61,979 bases of DNA from Bacillota bacterium (GTDB lineage: Bacteria > Bacillota > Clostridia > Acetivibrionales > Acetivibrionaceae). Below, in pieces: positions 32,976 through 42,544 of the stretch. Every line of letters begins with the position of its first letter. Within the stretch, counting starts at the first letter, position 1. The stretch is from assembly GCA_023421115.1 (NCBI GenBank), contig JAEZUI010000179.1, positions 1 through 61,979 of the forward strand, read 5' to 3'. Both the position numbers and the translations under genes were made by a program. A model generated the notes under the pieces. The model was not told where the DNA came from. It saw only the letters and a list, made by a program, of their open reading frames with translations, and ran no database searches.

Positions 32976-34384
32976 GAACAGAGCATGACCTTTTAGGAGA
33001 AAAAAAACTTGGTGAGGAATGCTATTACGGAATACATACCTTAAGAGCATTGGAAAATTTCAATTTATCGGGAAGGTCAATTCATCCTAAGCTTGTAGAT
33101 GCAATGGTGACGGTTAAAAAAGCATGTGCCATGACAAATTGTGAGGTTGGAGTTCTAGATAAGAGCATTGGTACAGCCATAATTGAAGCTTGTGATGAAA
33201 TACTTTCAGGAGCACTTAGAGAGCAGTTTGTAGTAGATGTAATGCAGGGTGGAGCAGGGACTTCTGCAAACATGAATGCAAATGAGGTTATTGCCAACAG
33301 GGCAATAGAACTGTTAGGAGGAAAAAAAGGCGATTATAGTTTGGTACACCCTCTAGACCATGTGAACATGTCTCAGTCAACTAATGACGTATTTCCAACA
33401 GCAGTCAGAATTGCCGCAATCAGGTTGCTAAAACCTGTGAGTGAGCTTTTTGCAAGCCTTCAGACCGTCCTCCAGGAAAAAGAAGAGGAATTCAGTTGTA
33501 TATTAAAGGTTGGAAGAACCCAATTGCAGGATGCAGTACCGGTAATGCTCGGACAGGAGTTCGGAGCGTGGGCGCAAGCTGTTGCAAGAGACCGTTGGAG
33601 GCTTTATAAGGCTGAGGAAAGGTTGAGGCAGGTGAATTTAGGAGGCACTGCCGCAGGCACAGGAATTAATGCTCCTAAAAAATACATTTTTATGGTGGTG
33701 GAGAAATTAAGGGAATTAACAGGAATGGGCTTAGCGAGGGCAGAATATATGATGGATCCAACACAGAATGCCGATGTGTTTGTGGAGGTTTCCTCTCTCT
33801 TAAAGACCTCAGCTGTAAATCTTTCAAAGATAGCTAATGATTTAAGACTTTTAGCGTCAGGACCAAGAGCGGGGATAGGCGAAATAATTCTTCCAGCTGT
33901 TCAGGCCGGTTCATCGATAATGCCCGGGAAGGTAAATCCTGTTATACCGGAAGCCATCAACCAGATAGTTTTTAAGGTTATTGGAAACGATACCGTGATA
34001 TCTATAGCTGCACAATCGGGGCAGCTTGAACTTAACCCTTTCCTTCCGGTTATAGCTGATAACCTTTTTGAAATATTGGACTTGATAAGAAATGGTTTGG
34101 AGACATTTATTAATCGCTGTATAAAAGGTATAAGGCCAGATGAGGAAAGGTGCAGATATTTAGTGGAAAATAGTTTTACTTTATGTACGGCCCTTACATC
34201 GCATATTGGCTATGACAAAGCCTCAGAGGTTTCAAGAGTTTGCATTGAGAGTGGCAGAACATTGAGAGAAGTGATTATTGAAGAGGGCATTTTAGATGAA
34301 GAGACTTTAAGTTCAATACTAAATCCAATTGATATGACAAAGCCGGGTATACCCGGAAAGAAAGGTGGAAGCTGGAATGAATAA
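32972..34384 (+). CDS. aspA: Aspartate ammonia-lyase inside the H-cluster maturation operon
   Basis: The protein has 470 residues, the normal aspartase length. Fumarase/aspartase signature GSSIMPGKVNPVIPEAINQ, plus EHDLLGEKKLGEECYYGIHT at the start and SQSTNDVFPTA. It lacks changes that would argue for fumarase or argininosuccinate lyase. The reaction is L-aspartate to fumarate and NH3. The start overlaps hydE by four bases and the stop overlaps hydF, so it is locked into the maturation operon. A plausible role is local ammonia supply for the bridging amine of the azadithiolate, delivered through glycine-cleavage chemistry (inference). Confidence 0.92.
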   Translation: MRTEHDLLGEKKLGEECYYGIHTLRALENFNLSGRSIHPKLVDAMVTVKKACAMTNCEVGVLDKSIGTAIIEACDEILSGALREQFVVDVMQGGAGTSANMNANEVIANRAIELLGGKKGDYSLVHPLDHVNMSQSTNDVFPTAVRIAAIRLLKPVSELFASLQTVLQEKEEEFSCILKVGRTQLQDAVPVMLGQEFGAWAQAVARDRWRLYKAEERLRQVNLGGTAAGTGINAPKKYIFMVVEKLRELTGMGLARAEYMMDPTQNADVFVEVSSLLKTSAVNLSKIANDLRLLASGPRAGIGEIILPAVQAGSSIMPGKVNPVIPEAINQIVFKVIGNDTVISIAAQSGQLELNPFLPVIADNLFEILDLIRNGLETFINRCIKGIRPDEERCRYLVENSFTLCTALTSHIGYDKASEVSRVCIESGRTLREVIIEEGILDEETLSSILNPIDMTKPGIPGKKGGSWNE

Positions 34385-35606
34385 TACTCCTATGGGAAAT
34401 AGGCTTCATATAGCCATATTTGGAAGGCGAAATGCGGGAAAGTCGACTTTGATTAATGCCCTTACCGGACAGGATATTGCAGTGGTATCGGAGGTTCCCG
34501 GAACTACGACAGACCCTGTTTATAAGACGATGGAGTTACTGCCCTTAGGTCCTGTTGTGATTATTGATACTGCAGGAATTGACGATGTGGGTGATTTAGG
34601 AAACTTACGAATGGAAAAAACATATGATGTCTTAAGAAAGACAAATTTCGCTATATATGTGGTGGATGCGGAAGAGGGAATAACTGAATTTGACAGAAAG
34701 TTCATAGAAGAAATAAAAAGCAAGGAAGTAGCAATTGTTGCAGTCCTAAACAAAAGTGACAAGAGAAGAATAGAACAGACTGAAATTAATGAGTATAAAA
34801 AGAAACTAGGAGTACCAATATGTGAGCTAAGTGCAATCAATAAGAGCGGGATTGAAGAATTAAAACAACTTATTGCCAAGCATGCAAAATTTGATGAAGC
34901 TGATCTTACCCTTGTAGGGGATTTAATAAATCCCGGTGACGTTGTTGTTTTAGTAACGCCAATAGATAAAGCTGCTCCTAAGGGGCGCCTGATTTTACCT
35001 CAGCAGCAGACCATTAGAGATATAATAGAAAATGATGCAATAGTTGTAGTTACAAAGGAGTATGAGTTGAAGGAAACCTTTGAGAGTTTAAGAAAAAAAC
35101 CATCCTTGGTTATTACAGACTCCCAGGCTTTCTTGAAGGTATCAGCCGATACGCCGGAGGATATAAGACTTACCTCCTTTTCAATACTTTTTGCAAGGTA
35201 TAAAGGTGAGCTTATTGAGATGGTAAAGGGACTAAAAAAGATTGAGAAGCTTAAAGCAGGTAGCAGAGTATTGATTGTAGAAGGCTGTACTCACCACCGA
35301 CAAGCAGATGATATCGGAAAAGTAAAGATACCAAGATGGATAAGGCAAATGTCCGGTGCACAAATAGAATTTGAATGGGCATCAGGAACATATTTTCCAA
35401 AGGACCTTGAAAGATTTGATCTAATTGTACACTGTGGGGGATGTATGCTAAATAGAATGGAAATGCAATATAGAATAAATCTTTCACGTCAGAAAGAAAT
35501 TGCTATTACAAATTACGGTATGTTGATTGCATCGGTACATGGAATATTGAATAGGGCATTAAAACCCTTCCCTTCAGTATACATGCTTTTGGAAGAATAT
35601 ATATAA
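34377..35606 (+). CDS. hydF: HydF, GTPase scaffold for H-cluster assembly
   Basis: The protein has 409 residues from ATG 34377, which lies within the last codons of aspA; a GTG at 34365 is an alternative. The Era/TrmE-like GTPase has GRRNAGKSTLINAL, DTAG (VIIDTAGIDD) and NKSD, followed by a dimerisation domain and a C-terminal cluster-binding domain with the HydF motif CTHHRQ ... HCGGCML (Cys-x-His, later Cys-x2-Cys). HydF carries the 2Fe precursor and hands it to apo-HydA. Together with hydG and hydE the maturation set is complete. Confidence 0.95.
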   Translation: MNNTPMGNRLHIAIFGRRNAGKSTLINALTGQDIAVVSEVPGTTTDPVYKTMELLPLGPVVIIDTAGIDDVGDLGNLRMEKTYDVLRKTNFAIYVVDAEEGITEFDRKFIEEIKSKEVAIVAVLNKSDKRRIEQTEINEYKKKLGVPICELSAINKSGIEELKQLIAKHAKFDEADLTLVGDLINPGDVVVLVTPIDKAAPKGRLILPQQQTIRDIIENDAIVVVTKEYELKETFESLRKKPSLVITDSQAFLKVSADTPEDIRLTSFSILFARYKGELIEMVKGLKKIEKLKAGSRVLIVEGCTHHRQADDIGKVKIPRWIRQMSGAQIEFEWASGTYFPKDLERFDLIVHCGGCMLNRMEMQYRINLSRQKEIAITNYGMLIASVHGILNRALKPFPSVYMLLEEYI

Positions 35607-35621
35607 AAAAGGGGAATTTAT

Positions 35622-36779
35622 ATGATATATCTTGATAACGCTGCCACTTCCTTCCCTAAGCCCGACAAGGTTTATGAAGAAATGCTTAAATGTATGAAGG
35701 AATATTGTGCAAATCCCGGAAGGGGAGGACACGAACTGTCAATCCGGTCGGGTAGGGCTGTTATGGAAGCAAGGGAAGCTATTGCTAAATTTTTTAATAT
35801 AAAAAACCCCATGAGATTAATTTTTACGAAAAATGCAACTGAAGCATTGAATATTGCCATTAAAGGAGTACTAAAAGAGGGTGATCATGTAATAACTACA
35901 AGCATGGAGCACAATTCAGTTATAAGACCTTTAAAGACACTTGAGAAGGATATAGGTGTTGAACTTACTATAGTTCAAGGAAATGAATTTGGTGAAATAA
36001 ACGCCGAGGAATTGAAGAAAAATATTAAGAGCAATACACGAATGATTGTTTGTACCTTATCGTCAAATGTAAACGGTATAATTATGCCGATAAAGGAAAT
36101 AGGAGAAATTACCAAAAAAAGTAATATTATTTTTTTAGTTGATGCCTCTCAGGGTGCAGGAACTTTAGAAGTGGATGTAGAATATAACAATATTGATATG
36201 CTGGCATTCCCCGGGCACAAGTCCCTCCTTGGTCCACAGGGAACAGGTGGACTATATGTTGCAGAAGGGCTTGAAATAAAGTCAATACTACAAGGTGGAA
36301 CCGGAAGCAGTTCGGAAAACTTATTTCAACCGGAAATATTGCCTGATGCATTGGAAAGTGGTACACTAAATACTCCTGGTATAGTCGGATTAGGTCATGG
36401 TGTAGGTTTTATAAATTCTTTTGGACTGTTGAATATAAAAAATTATAAAAGTTTGTTGGTAAAACAAATATATGATGGACTTTCTCATATAAATGGAGTT
36501 ATAATGTATAGTAAAAAAGAGTCCAGTAATAATTCCGGTATTATAGCCTTCAATTTTAAAGAAATTGAATCTACTGAAGTTAGTTATGTACTGGACAAAG
36601 CTTATGGTATTGCTTCACGTGCGGGACTTCATTGTTCACCTATGGCTCATAAGACTATAGGTACTCTAAAAGGTGGTGTTGTTAGACTTAGTGTAGGTTG
36701 TTTCAACACAAAAGGTGAAATTGATATATTATTAAATGCTTTGAAGGAAATATCCGATAGTTTAAAATTGAACGATTAA
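35622..36779 (+). CDS. Cysteine desulfurase family protein (PLP-dependent)
   Basis: The protein has 385 residues, ATG 35622 after AAGGGGA, 15 bases behind hydF. Aminotransferase class V: YLDNAATSFPKPDKVYEEM, TTSMEHNSVIRPL, VDASQGAGTLEVD, PLP lysine in AFPGHKSLLGPQGTGG, and the mobile cysteine in RAGLHCSPMAHKTIGT. It belongs to the short NifS-related branch often annotated only as cysteine desulfurase family. Position at the end of the hydrogenase maturation operon suggests it supplies sulfur for Fe-S clusters or the dithiolate, possibly through the DUF3343-like part of HydE (inference). Confidence 0.9.
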   Translation: MIYLDNAATSFPKPDKVYEEMLKCMKEYCANPGRGGHELSIRSGRAVMEAREAIAKFFNIKNPMRLIFTKNATEALNIAIKGVLKEGDHVITTSMEHNSVIRPLKTLEKDIGVELTIVQGNEFGEINAEELKKNIKSNTRMIVCTLSSNVNGIIMPIKEIGEITKKSNIIFLVDASQGAGTLEVDVEYNNIDMLAFPGHKSLLGPQGTGGLYVAEGLEIKSILQGGTGSSSENLFQPEILPDALESGTLNTPGIVGLGHGVGFINSFGLLNIKNYKSLLVKQIYDGLSHINGVIMYSKKESSNNSGIIAFNFKEIESTEVSYVLDKAYGIASRAGLHCSPMAHKTIGTLKGGVVRLSVGCFNTKGEIDILLNALKEISDSLKLND

Positions 36780-37058
36780 TGATTGACATAATATGTAAGT
36801 GCGTAAAATGTTGCTCCATAAAATTTATATGTTGGAAATTCTAAAGGTATTATGTTATAATAATATTTAGAGTAAAAATAAGAATATAGGATATAGAATA
36901 AAATCATATCTATATTATATAAGATTCATTTTTTAAAAAATAATATACAGTGCTGAAAGACATGATACTGATCATATATATGTGTTGTGTATTTTGTAGT
37001 GTTTGATTATTTAAGGTTACAATGTTAAAAAGATATGGGGTTTGAGGGGGATTATTTG
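36780..37058. other. Intergenic region with promoter of the pilM-like gene
   Basis: -35 TTGGAA (36832-36837), 18-base spacer, perfect -10 TATAAT (36856-36861) on the plus strand. Leader of about 190 bases. No other feature recognised. Confidence 0.45.
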
Positions 37059-38165
37059 ATGCTATTGGATCTGTTTAGCAGTAAAACTTCTATGGTTTGT
37101 ATTGATGTAGGGTATAGAAATATAAAAGTTGTGGAAGTTTCGGTTAAGAAAAATAACTCTATTTTTATTGAAAACTATGGTATTGTACCTACACCGCAAA
37201 ACAGTATAAAAAATGGTGCTATATATGATGTAGACACGGTTTTGACATCAATAAAAGCTCTTGTTAAAGATCAGGGTATGAAGGCAAAGAATGCGAAGAT
37301 AATTATGTCAGGTACAAATATTATTACACGTATCTATTTGATAAACAAGGTTGTTGGTGAAAATGAAGATTTCACAATAAGAAACTCTATGCCTCAATTC
37401 TTGCCTGTTGATATAGATAATTACAGAGTTGATTATAAAATCCTTCAAACAATTAAAGAGAGAAATGAAGAAAAATATAAGGTGTTCGTAACTGCAGTTC
37501 CTAGGAACATTCTTCAGAGTTATGTTGATGTATTGCAGGGTTTGGACTTAAAGCCTCTGGCTGTTGATATTCCTGCAAACAGTACCGCAAAATTTTTTAA
37601 CAGAGAAATATATACAAAAGATATGGAAGAGTATTATTCAAAGAGAAAGTATAGAAAAGTTGAAGGTGACACTTATGCAGTTCTAGATTTCGGATCGGAG
37701 ACGACCATTGTAAACTTCTTAAAAGACAGAGTACTTGAATTTAATAAGGTTATTCTTTCCGGAAGTTCAAACATGGATGATCACATTTCAAAAGAATTGG
37801 GAATACCTTTGATTGAAGCTGAAAAAATCAAAAAGACTTATGGGATGGTACCTCCGAATAATCTTTCAAAGAGAGATCATGTTGTAGCTTATGGCAAGAT
37901 AAGTGCCTTTATCGAAAGACTTGCAAAACAAATTGTTAAGTGTTTCGAATTTTATATTGACCGTTGTTATGGTACTCCGATATCAAAGATATTTATTATC
38001 GGTGGGGGTTCTCAATTAAACGGGCTTAGCCAATACTTGTTCCAGCTCTTTAATGTACCGGTATATCCCGTGGGTCTTCTTAACTTAAAAGGCGTTGAAC
38101 TTAAGAAGAATCTTGATAAAGATAAGTTGAATTATCTTATTAACTCAGTTGGAATTTCACTTTAA
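37059..38165 (+). CDS. pilM: PilM-like actin-fold protein of type IV pilus assembly
   Basis: The protein has 368 residues from ATG 37059 with GAGGGGG eight bases upstream; an ATG at 37035 has no site. FtsA/PilM-type ATPase fold: VCIDVGYRNIKVVEVSV near the start, a second nucleotide motif YAVLDFGSETTIVNFL (about 213) and KIFIIGGGSQLNGLSQYL (about 316). In type IV pili PilM binds PilN at the inner membrane. PilN/O/Q genes are not adjacent here, so the pilus role is by family only. Single-gene unit with its own promoter and terminator. Confidence 0.85.
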   Translation: MLLDLFSSKTSMVCIDVGYRNIKVVEVSVKKNNSIFIENYGIVPTPQNSIKNGAIYDVDTVLTSIKALVKDQGMKAKNAKIIMSGTNIITRIYLINKVVGENEDFTIRNSMPQFLPVDIDNYRVDYKILQTIKERNEEKYKVFVTAVPRNILQSYVDVLQGLDLKPLAVDIPANSTAKFFNREIYTKDMEEYYSKRKYRKVEGDTYAVLDFGSETTIVNFLKDRVLEFNKVILSGSSNMDDHISKELGIPLIEAEKIKKTYGMVPPNNLSKRDHVVAYGKISAFIERLAKQIVKCFEFYIDRCYGTPISKIFIIGGGSQLNGLSQYLFQLFNVPVYPVGLLNLKGVELKKNLDKDKLNYLINSVGISL

Positions 38166-38194
38166 TTTTATTTCTTAAAATAAATGAATTTTAG

Positions 38195-38219
38195 TACCCC
38201 AGTTTAAAAAACTGGGGTA
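38195..38219 (+). terminator. Terminator after the pilM-like gene
   Basis: TACCCCAGTTT (38195-38205) pairs with AAACTGGGGTA (38209-38219); followed by TTTGTAT. Confidence 0.7.
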
Positions 38220-38331
38220 TTTGTATATTGTCTTGAATATATTTATAGTAGTATAAAAAATATTAATATTTTTCAGACTTTGATTAGATTTTAGAGTATA
38301 ATATATTAAAATAGTAAATGAGGTGTTTGTT

Positions 38332-38490
38332 ATGGATCAAAATACATTGAAAAAAATATTATCGTTGGTGTTGATAGTTATACTGTTTATAATTGCCTTC
38401 AATCTCGTATCTTGGCTAGCTTATAGATTATTGCCTGTTGCAATACTAATATGTGCAGGATATATAGTTTATAAGTTGTTTAAAAAATAA
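38332..38490 (+). CDS. 52-residue membrane protein
   Basis: ATG 38332 has GAGGTG six to twelve bases upstream. The product (starting MDQNTLKKILSLVLIVILF) has two closely spaced hydrophobic helices (about residues 9-28 and 33-46), a Trp-Tyr loop (SWLAYRLL) and a basic C-terminus (KLFKK). Below 60 residues, it is easily missed. No family recognised. It is followed by a perfect 21-bp inverted repeat acting as terminator. Confidence 0.6.
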   Translation: MDQNTLKKILSLVLIVILFIIAFNLVSWLAYRLLPVAILICAGYIVYKLFKK

Positions 38491-38550
38491 CTCAAAAGGG
38501 TTAAAATTAAAAAATAACCTAATCAAATTAGTCTATTTACCTAAAAATGC

Positions 38551-38598
38551 GATTTATTATAAAAACAGGAGAAAAGTCTCCTGTTTTTATAATAAATC
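38551..38598. terminator. Perfect 21-bp inverted repeat, bidirectional terminator
   Basis: Bases 38551-38571 are the exact inverse complement of 38578-38598 (core AAAAACAGGAG / CTCCTGTTTTT, loop of six). The stop codon of the minus-strand neighbour lies inside the right arm. Confidence 0.85.
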
Positions 38599-39174
38599 TT
38601 TTAGATTTTCCCAGAGTACATCACAAAGTTCGGCAGATTCGTTGTTGTTTCCGTAATCTTCTAAAGAAAAAGCGTTATTGCCTATTTCACAACCTTTTTC
38701 ATCAAAAGCTGCGGTGATATAAAAGGTTGCATCTTTAAAGTTTCTTCTTTCAAAAATTTCAATCATCTGAGTAATGCTAAAAAGTGGCAGGCAATCTTCC
38801 TTACTAAAGGTAGTAGGCCTTTCATAGGCAAATTCAAAATCTTCATCTCCAAATTCTCCGTCAAAATCAAATTCAGACTCTGCTTCTTCGTCAATATTCG
38901 ATTCCGTACTAGCTAGATCATCATTAATAGTGTTTTCATCGGCGGCTTTATCATCATTTTCAGGACGTCTAATATCAATTAATGTAATATGATTTCGATT
39001 TAATATAAGTCCACCCACAACAAAATCAATTTCATCATACTCTTCTGTTTCAGCATTTTTACATATATAGGCTACTGCAAGGTCATACTTTTCCGGGAGC
39101 CAGAGATCTCGAAGACCTACTTTTTGACTTTCAGTAAGGCTTTCTAAATCCTTCATTGTGATGTTTCTTTTCAT
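38587..39174 (-). CDS. Acidic protein of unknown function
   Basis: The protein has 195 residues, ATG 39174 after GAGGTGA. Two conserved-looking halves (about 1-75 and 115-195) are separated by a very acidic, low-complexity linker (DEEAESEFDFDGEFGDEDFE). The first half reads as alpha/beta (YDLAVAYICKNAETEEYDE, then VGGLILNRNHITLIDIRRP); the second (FSITQMIEIFERRNFKDAT) as a helix plus strands. No signal peptide, membrane segment or catalytic motif is seen, and no family was recognised. Monocistronic. Confidence 0.65.
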   Translation of the reverse strand: MKRNITMKDLESLTESQKVGLRDLWLPEKYDLAVAYICKNAETEEYDEIDFVVGGLILNRNHITLIDIRRPENDDKAADENTINDDLASTESNIDEEAESEFDFDGEFGDEDFEFAYERPTTFSKEDCLPLFSITQMIEIFERRNFKDATFYITAAFDEKGCEIGNNAFSLEDYGNNNESAELCDVLWENLKDLL

Positions 39175-39542
39175 AATGTAATCACCTCATACGTTAATTT
39201 TGTATTTCATATGTATTCTGATTGAAAAAGTTGCTTCTATATAAGAAATTTTCCTTATTAATTATAGCAAAGATATAATAAAGTATCAATAATAAGAACC
39301 ATAATATGTAAAAATGTTGCGTTTCATACCCTAAACTAGGCATTTGTTATTGTTGTACTTAATAACAAACAATAAAATACAAATTTTAATATGATTTGAC
39401 AAAATACAAAAAAGTGTATTTAATATTAAGTAGAGGTATTAAAATGAAACAATTCTATATGATAGTTTCTTTAGGAAATTAATTCTCTAAATTATTTAAA
39501 CTGGGAGCTTGTAGAATATTAAAATGAAAAGAGTGAATTGTA
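39175..39542. other. Divergent intergenic region
   Basis: Plus strand: -35 TTGACA (39396-39401), 17-base spacer, -10 TTTAAT (39419-39424), serving the 39543 gene. In its leader a 12-codon frame (39443-39481, MKQFYMIVSLGN) follows a GAGG; it may or may not be translated. Nothing else recognised. Confidence 0.45.
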
Positions 39543-40169
39543 ATGATTATTGATGTGAAACAAAAACGGTCAAGTATGGGTACAGATTTTGTTTTTTATG
39601 TGCCGGAAAATTTAGAGTTATATCATGCAGAGGCAAGACTTGATAGAGAAGGTTCTGATATCGCATTAATACAGAATAATGAACGGATTTTGATGCTCAG
39701 TAGTGATGAAGTTCCAATTGATTTGACGGGGATATTGTTTAGAGATAAAGTATTATACAACATAAAAAAGCTTAATGGAGACATATGTGGTGAAATCACA
39801 TTGAAAGTTGTAAAGAAGTTCCTAGCTAGATATAAATATATCCAAATTAACTTTAATGCGGAGTTGCTAAATTGTTATGAAGTAAATATGGGTAAAGAGG
39901 GCAATTTTGTTTGTATATATATAGGAGACCTACAAATTGCATTGATAGATAAGACTAACGTTTCCAATGATAATCTGGACTCTTATAAGATATATTTAAA
40001 GGATGAAAAATATATTCAAATAGTATGCTTATATGTTGTATATTATGACCATGCTACATCGGCAAACTATAATGAGTTTACTTATAAGTCAAAGAAGACA
40101 AGCTATGAAAACAGCCCTAACAAAGAGTTAAAAAGTAAATACAATCCTCAATTTAAAGAGCAGTGTTAA
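39543..40169 (+). CDS. Protein of unknown function, predicted all-beta
   Basis: The protein has 208 residues, ATG 39543 with a weak GAG site upstream. The sequence is a long series of short strands (SSMGTDFVFYVPENLELYHA, then RILMLSSDEVPIDLTGILF and GEITLKVVKKFLARYKYIQI) followed by a polar tail (TYKSKKTSYENSPNKELKSK). This pattern fits a tubby/LURP-one or scramblase-like beta barrel, but no diagnostic motif supports it. Cytoplasmic, single gene with its own promoter. Confidence 0.6.
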   Translation: MIIDVKQKRSSMGTDFVFYVPENLELYHAEARLDREGSDIALIQNNERILMLSSDEVPIDLTGILFRDKVLYNIKKLNGDICGEITLKVVKKFLARYKYIQINFNAELLNCYEVNMGKEGNFVCIYIGDLQIALIDKTNVSNDNLDSYKIYLKDEKYIQIVCLYVVYYDHATSANYNEFTYKSKKTSYENSPNKELKSKYNPQFKEQC

Positions 40170-40226
40170 CATGATTTTATTGTCTTTAACCTAAAAATAT
40201 CGGTTGTAGTATTTTTATTTCGCAGA

Positions 40227-41561
40227 TTATCCTTTTTTAGCAATTTGCCAGGTCAAAAAGAACATCAATACAAATACCGGCGCTAACACTAGAGCATAAC
40301 CATTTCCTATTAGGAGGTTAATCAACCAAACCCTTATTACATTTCCGCCATCAAGAAAGCTGGTGAATGTACCCTGGTAATTCTCAAGGTTGTAATTAAA
40401 ACTCGCTGCAAGTTTAGTGTACATTAAAGCCATATTAGAAGCGGAATACAGGTGTATTATAACTATTGGTACTCCAATTAAAAAGGAGCGTACGACATTG
40501 CCTTTTGTAGCAGCACAGACAAGAGCAACAGTTCCAACAATATTAACCAAATCGCCAAGGGGAATAAATTTCACACCGGGTAGAATAAAGGCTAGAATCA
40601 AAGCAACAGGCATCAATAATATTGCCGTTACCACTACTGAGGGCAAACCTACAAGAACTGCGACATCAAGGGCAATATATGTTTTTCCGATACTGGGAAA
40701 TCGGTTTTTGATAAAGTCTTTCATTCCATCAGAGATAGGTATTAGTGAAGTTCCTACAATGCTTGCCATTTTGGGTAATATATATATCACCGCAGCAATT
40801 CCAAAGGCGAGCTCTGTTATTTTTCTAACCTCGTAGCCTCCGCTTATACCGAGGATAATTCCTATAACGAAGCCAATAATCATAGGCTCTCCGGCAAGCC
40901 CTATTTTCTCTTTCATTTTTTCTGGATTAGCATCAACTTTATTAATAAACGGAATTTTATCAATAATTTTATTTCCTATAACTCCAAAAGGAAAATATGC
41001 TGCAGCGGATAGTGTAGGTATGGATATACCCTCCATACCTGAAAATTTACTTACCATAGGTGCGCTTAAGTCAGCTATTTTAAGTGTGATTATACTGATT
41101 ATTATAGTAGCAAGTGTAGCTAGAAATATATTTTGAGTAGCGCTATAAACCAGAGCGCCGGTAAATATAAAGTGCCAGTAATTCCATATATCTATATTTA
41201 CAGTTTTAGTTAGTTTTGCTAACAGCAAAACTATGTTAACTGCCATGATTATAAGTATAAATAACGGTGCGAATCCGAAATTCCAGGTAATTGCTGCTAA
41301 AGGTGGCCAGCCTGCGTCAAGAACATTTAGATGAAGACCTGTTCTTTGAATAAGTGCCTGTATAACTGGTGTTATTATTGCAACAAAATAATCAAATATA
41401 ATGAATATACCAATAAAGCCAATTCCTATAGTGAAGGCAGATACTATAGCAGTTTTAAGTTTTATTCGAAATACAAGTGCAAGTATAAAAATTATTACTG
41501 GGAGTATAACATAGGATTCAAATCCAAGAAAATATAGTGCCGCTTGTCTAATAATTTCCAT
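40227..41561 (-). CDS. gatC: PTS galactitol-type EIIC membrane permease, orphan
   Basis: The protein has 444 residues with about ten transmembrane segments. Matches the galactitol EIIC (GatC) pattern: LYFLGFESYVILPVIIF, then GLHLNVLDAGWPPLAAITW and the central loop GMEGISIPTLSAAAYFPFG. GatC imports galactitol or related polyols with phosphoryl transfer from GatB and GatA. No EIIA, EIIB, regulator or sugar-phosphate dehydrogenase gene lies within several kilobases in either direction, so partners must be elsewhere or the protein works without phosphorylation. Single gene. Confidence 0.85.
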   Translation of the reverse strand: MEIIRQAALYFLGFESYVILPVIIFILALVFRIKLKTAIVSAFTIGIGFIGIFIIFDYFVAIITPVIQALIQRTGLHLNVLDAGWPPLAAITWNFGFAPLFILIIMAVNIVLLLAKLTKTVNIDIWNYWHFIFTGALVYSATQNIFLATLATIIISIITLKIADLSAPMVSKFSGMEGISIPTLSAAAYFPFGVIGNKIIDKIPFINKVDANPEKMKEKIGLAGEPMIIGFVIGIILGISGGYEVRKITELAFGIAAVIYILPKMASIVGTSLIPISDGMKDFIKNRFPSIGKTYIALDVAVLVGLPSVVVTAILLMPVALILAFILPGVKFIPLGDLVNIVGTVALVCAATKGNVVRSFLIGVPIVIIHLYSASNMALMYTKLAASFNYNLENYQGTFTSFLDGGNVIRVWLINLLIGNGYALVLAPVFVLMFFLTWQIAKKG

Positions 41562-41827
41562 TAAAGTTCTCCGTATTTATGTTGATTTTTAAACCTTAAT
41601 ATATTATACAATTTTTTCGATATAATACAAGTGTAAAGCGGATAATAGGAAAAAGGCATAATTTTTTAGTGTTGTGAATTTAAGATGAATATGATAAAAT
41701 ATTGTTTTAATTGGTAAAATGTTTATGAGAAATTACCTTGCAGAAATTTGTGAAGTATATTAAATATAATTCCAGTTGGTGTATAAATATACAAATATGC
41801 TTAAGTATTGCATAGAAAGGAATAATT

Positions 41828-42322
41828 ATGTTGGATGAATTTCGGAAACCCTATGAATATGAAGAAGAAACAGGAGTTATTTGGTCAATACGTATATTTT
41901 GCATACTACTGCTTTCTGTAGAAGTGTTTCTTGGTATAGTATTTATCTTTCAGCTAAACGACTATCTGGCTAGCATTCCGGCAGCTAAGACAATTGCAAG
42001 AGTTATGACCTTATTATTTGTTGTGTATATTTTAGTTACAATAATCTTTCTATTTAGATTACATAGACATGCACTAAGTATTGCTAAGAGTTATCTAATC
42101 GCTAGATTGTTTTATCTTATACCTTCTATAGTAGTGATTTTCATATATACTATAAATGATAAAAATAAAATTGGCATAGGTTATGGCAAATTTGAGTCTT
42201 TGACGGACATTATTTCAATGGTTTTGGTAACTCCGCTTATTTATAGTTTTCTGTTTAGTATATCGTGGTACATCTATTTTAATAAATCAAAAAAAATAAA
42301 AGAATCATATGAGGAAATGTGA
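41828..42322 (+). CDS. Four-helix membrane protein, DUF2569-like
   Basis: The protein has 164 residues, ATG 41828 after AAAGGAA. A short acidic N-terminus (DEFRKPYEYEEETG) precedes four hydrophobic segments (about 20-42, 58-78, 88-110, 128-150) and a basic C-terminus. The spacing resembles DUF2569 small membrane proteins; no catalytic residues are evident. Function unknown. Confidence 0.6.
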   Translation: MLDEFRKPYEYEEETGVIWSIRIFCILLLSVEVFLGIVFIFQLNDYLASIPAAKTIARVMTLLFVVYILVTIIFLFRLHRHALSIAKSYLIARLFYLIPSIVVIFIYTINDKNKIGIGYGKFESLTDIISMVLVTPLIYSFLFSISWYIYFNKSKKIKESYEEM

Positions 42323-42544
42323 AGATAATAAATAAAAGTCATAGCGGGTAGTTTTTAGTTTGTGTTTATAAAGTATACAAAGCTAAGGATATAAATTATC
42401 TTCAAAAAATATTGGCTTAGTTCTCAAATTGTGGTATTATAAATTTATTCTATATTATATAAAGTGACAAGAATTGCTTAACTTAAAGCAGCTTATGGAT
42501 TGACTCCTAGCTGCTTTAATAATGTTTAATGTGGGGGTTTTTAA
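42323..42544. other. Intergenic region with 9-bp hairpin
   Basis: AAAGCAGCT (42485-42493) pairs with AGCTGCTTT (42509-42517), perhaps a weak terminator or leader hairpin just before the TPR gene. Confidence 0.35.

Noticed and set aside
39443..39481. 12-codon leader peptide before the 39543 gene
   Set aside because: Weak support: no terminator or stem follows it, so only mentioned in the intergenic entry.
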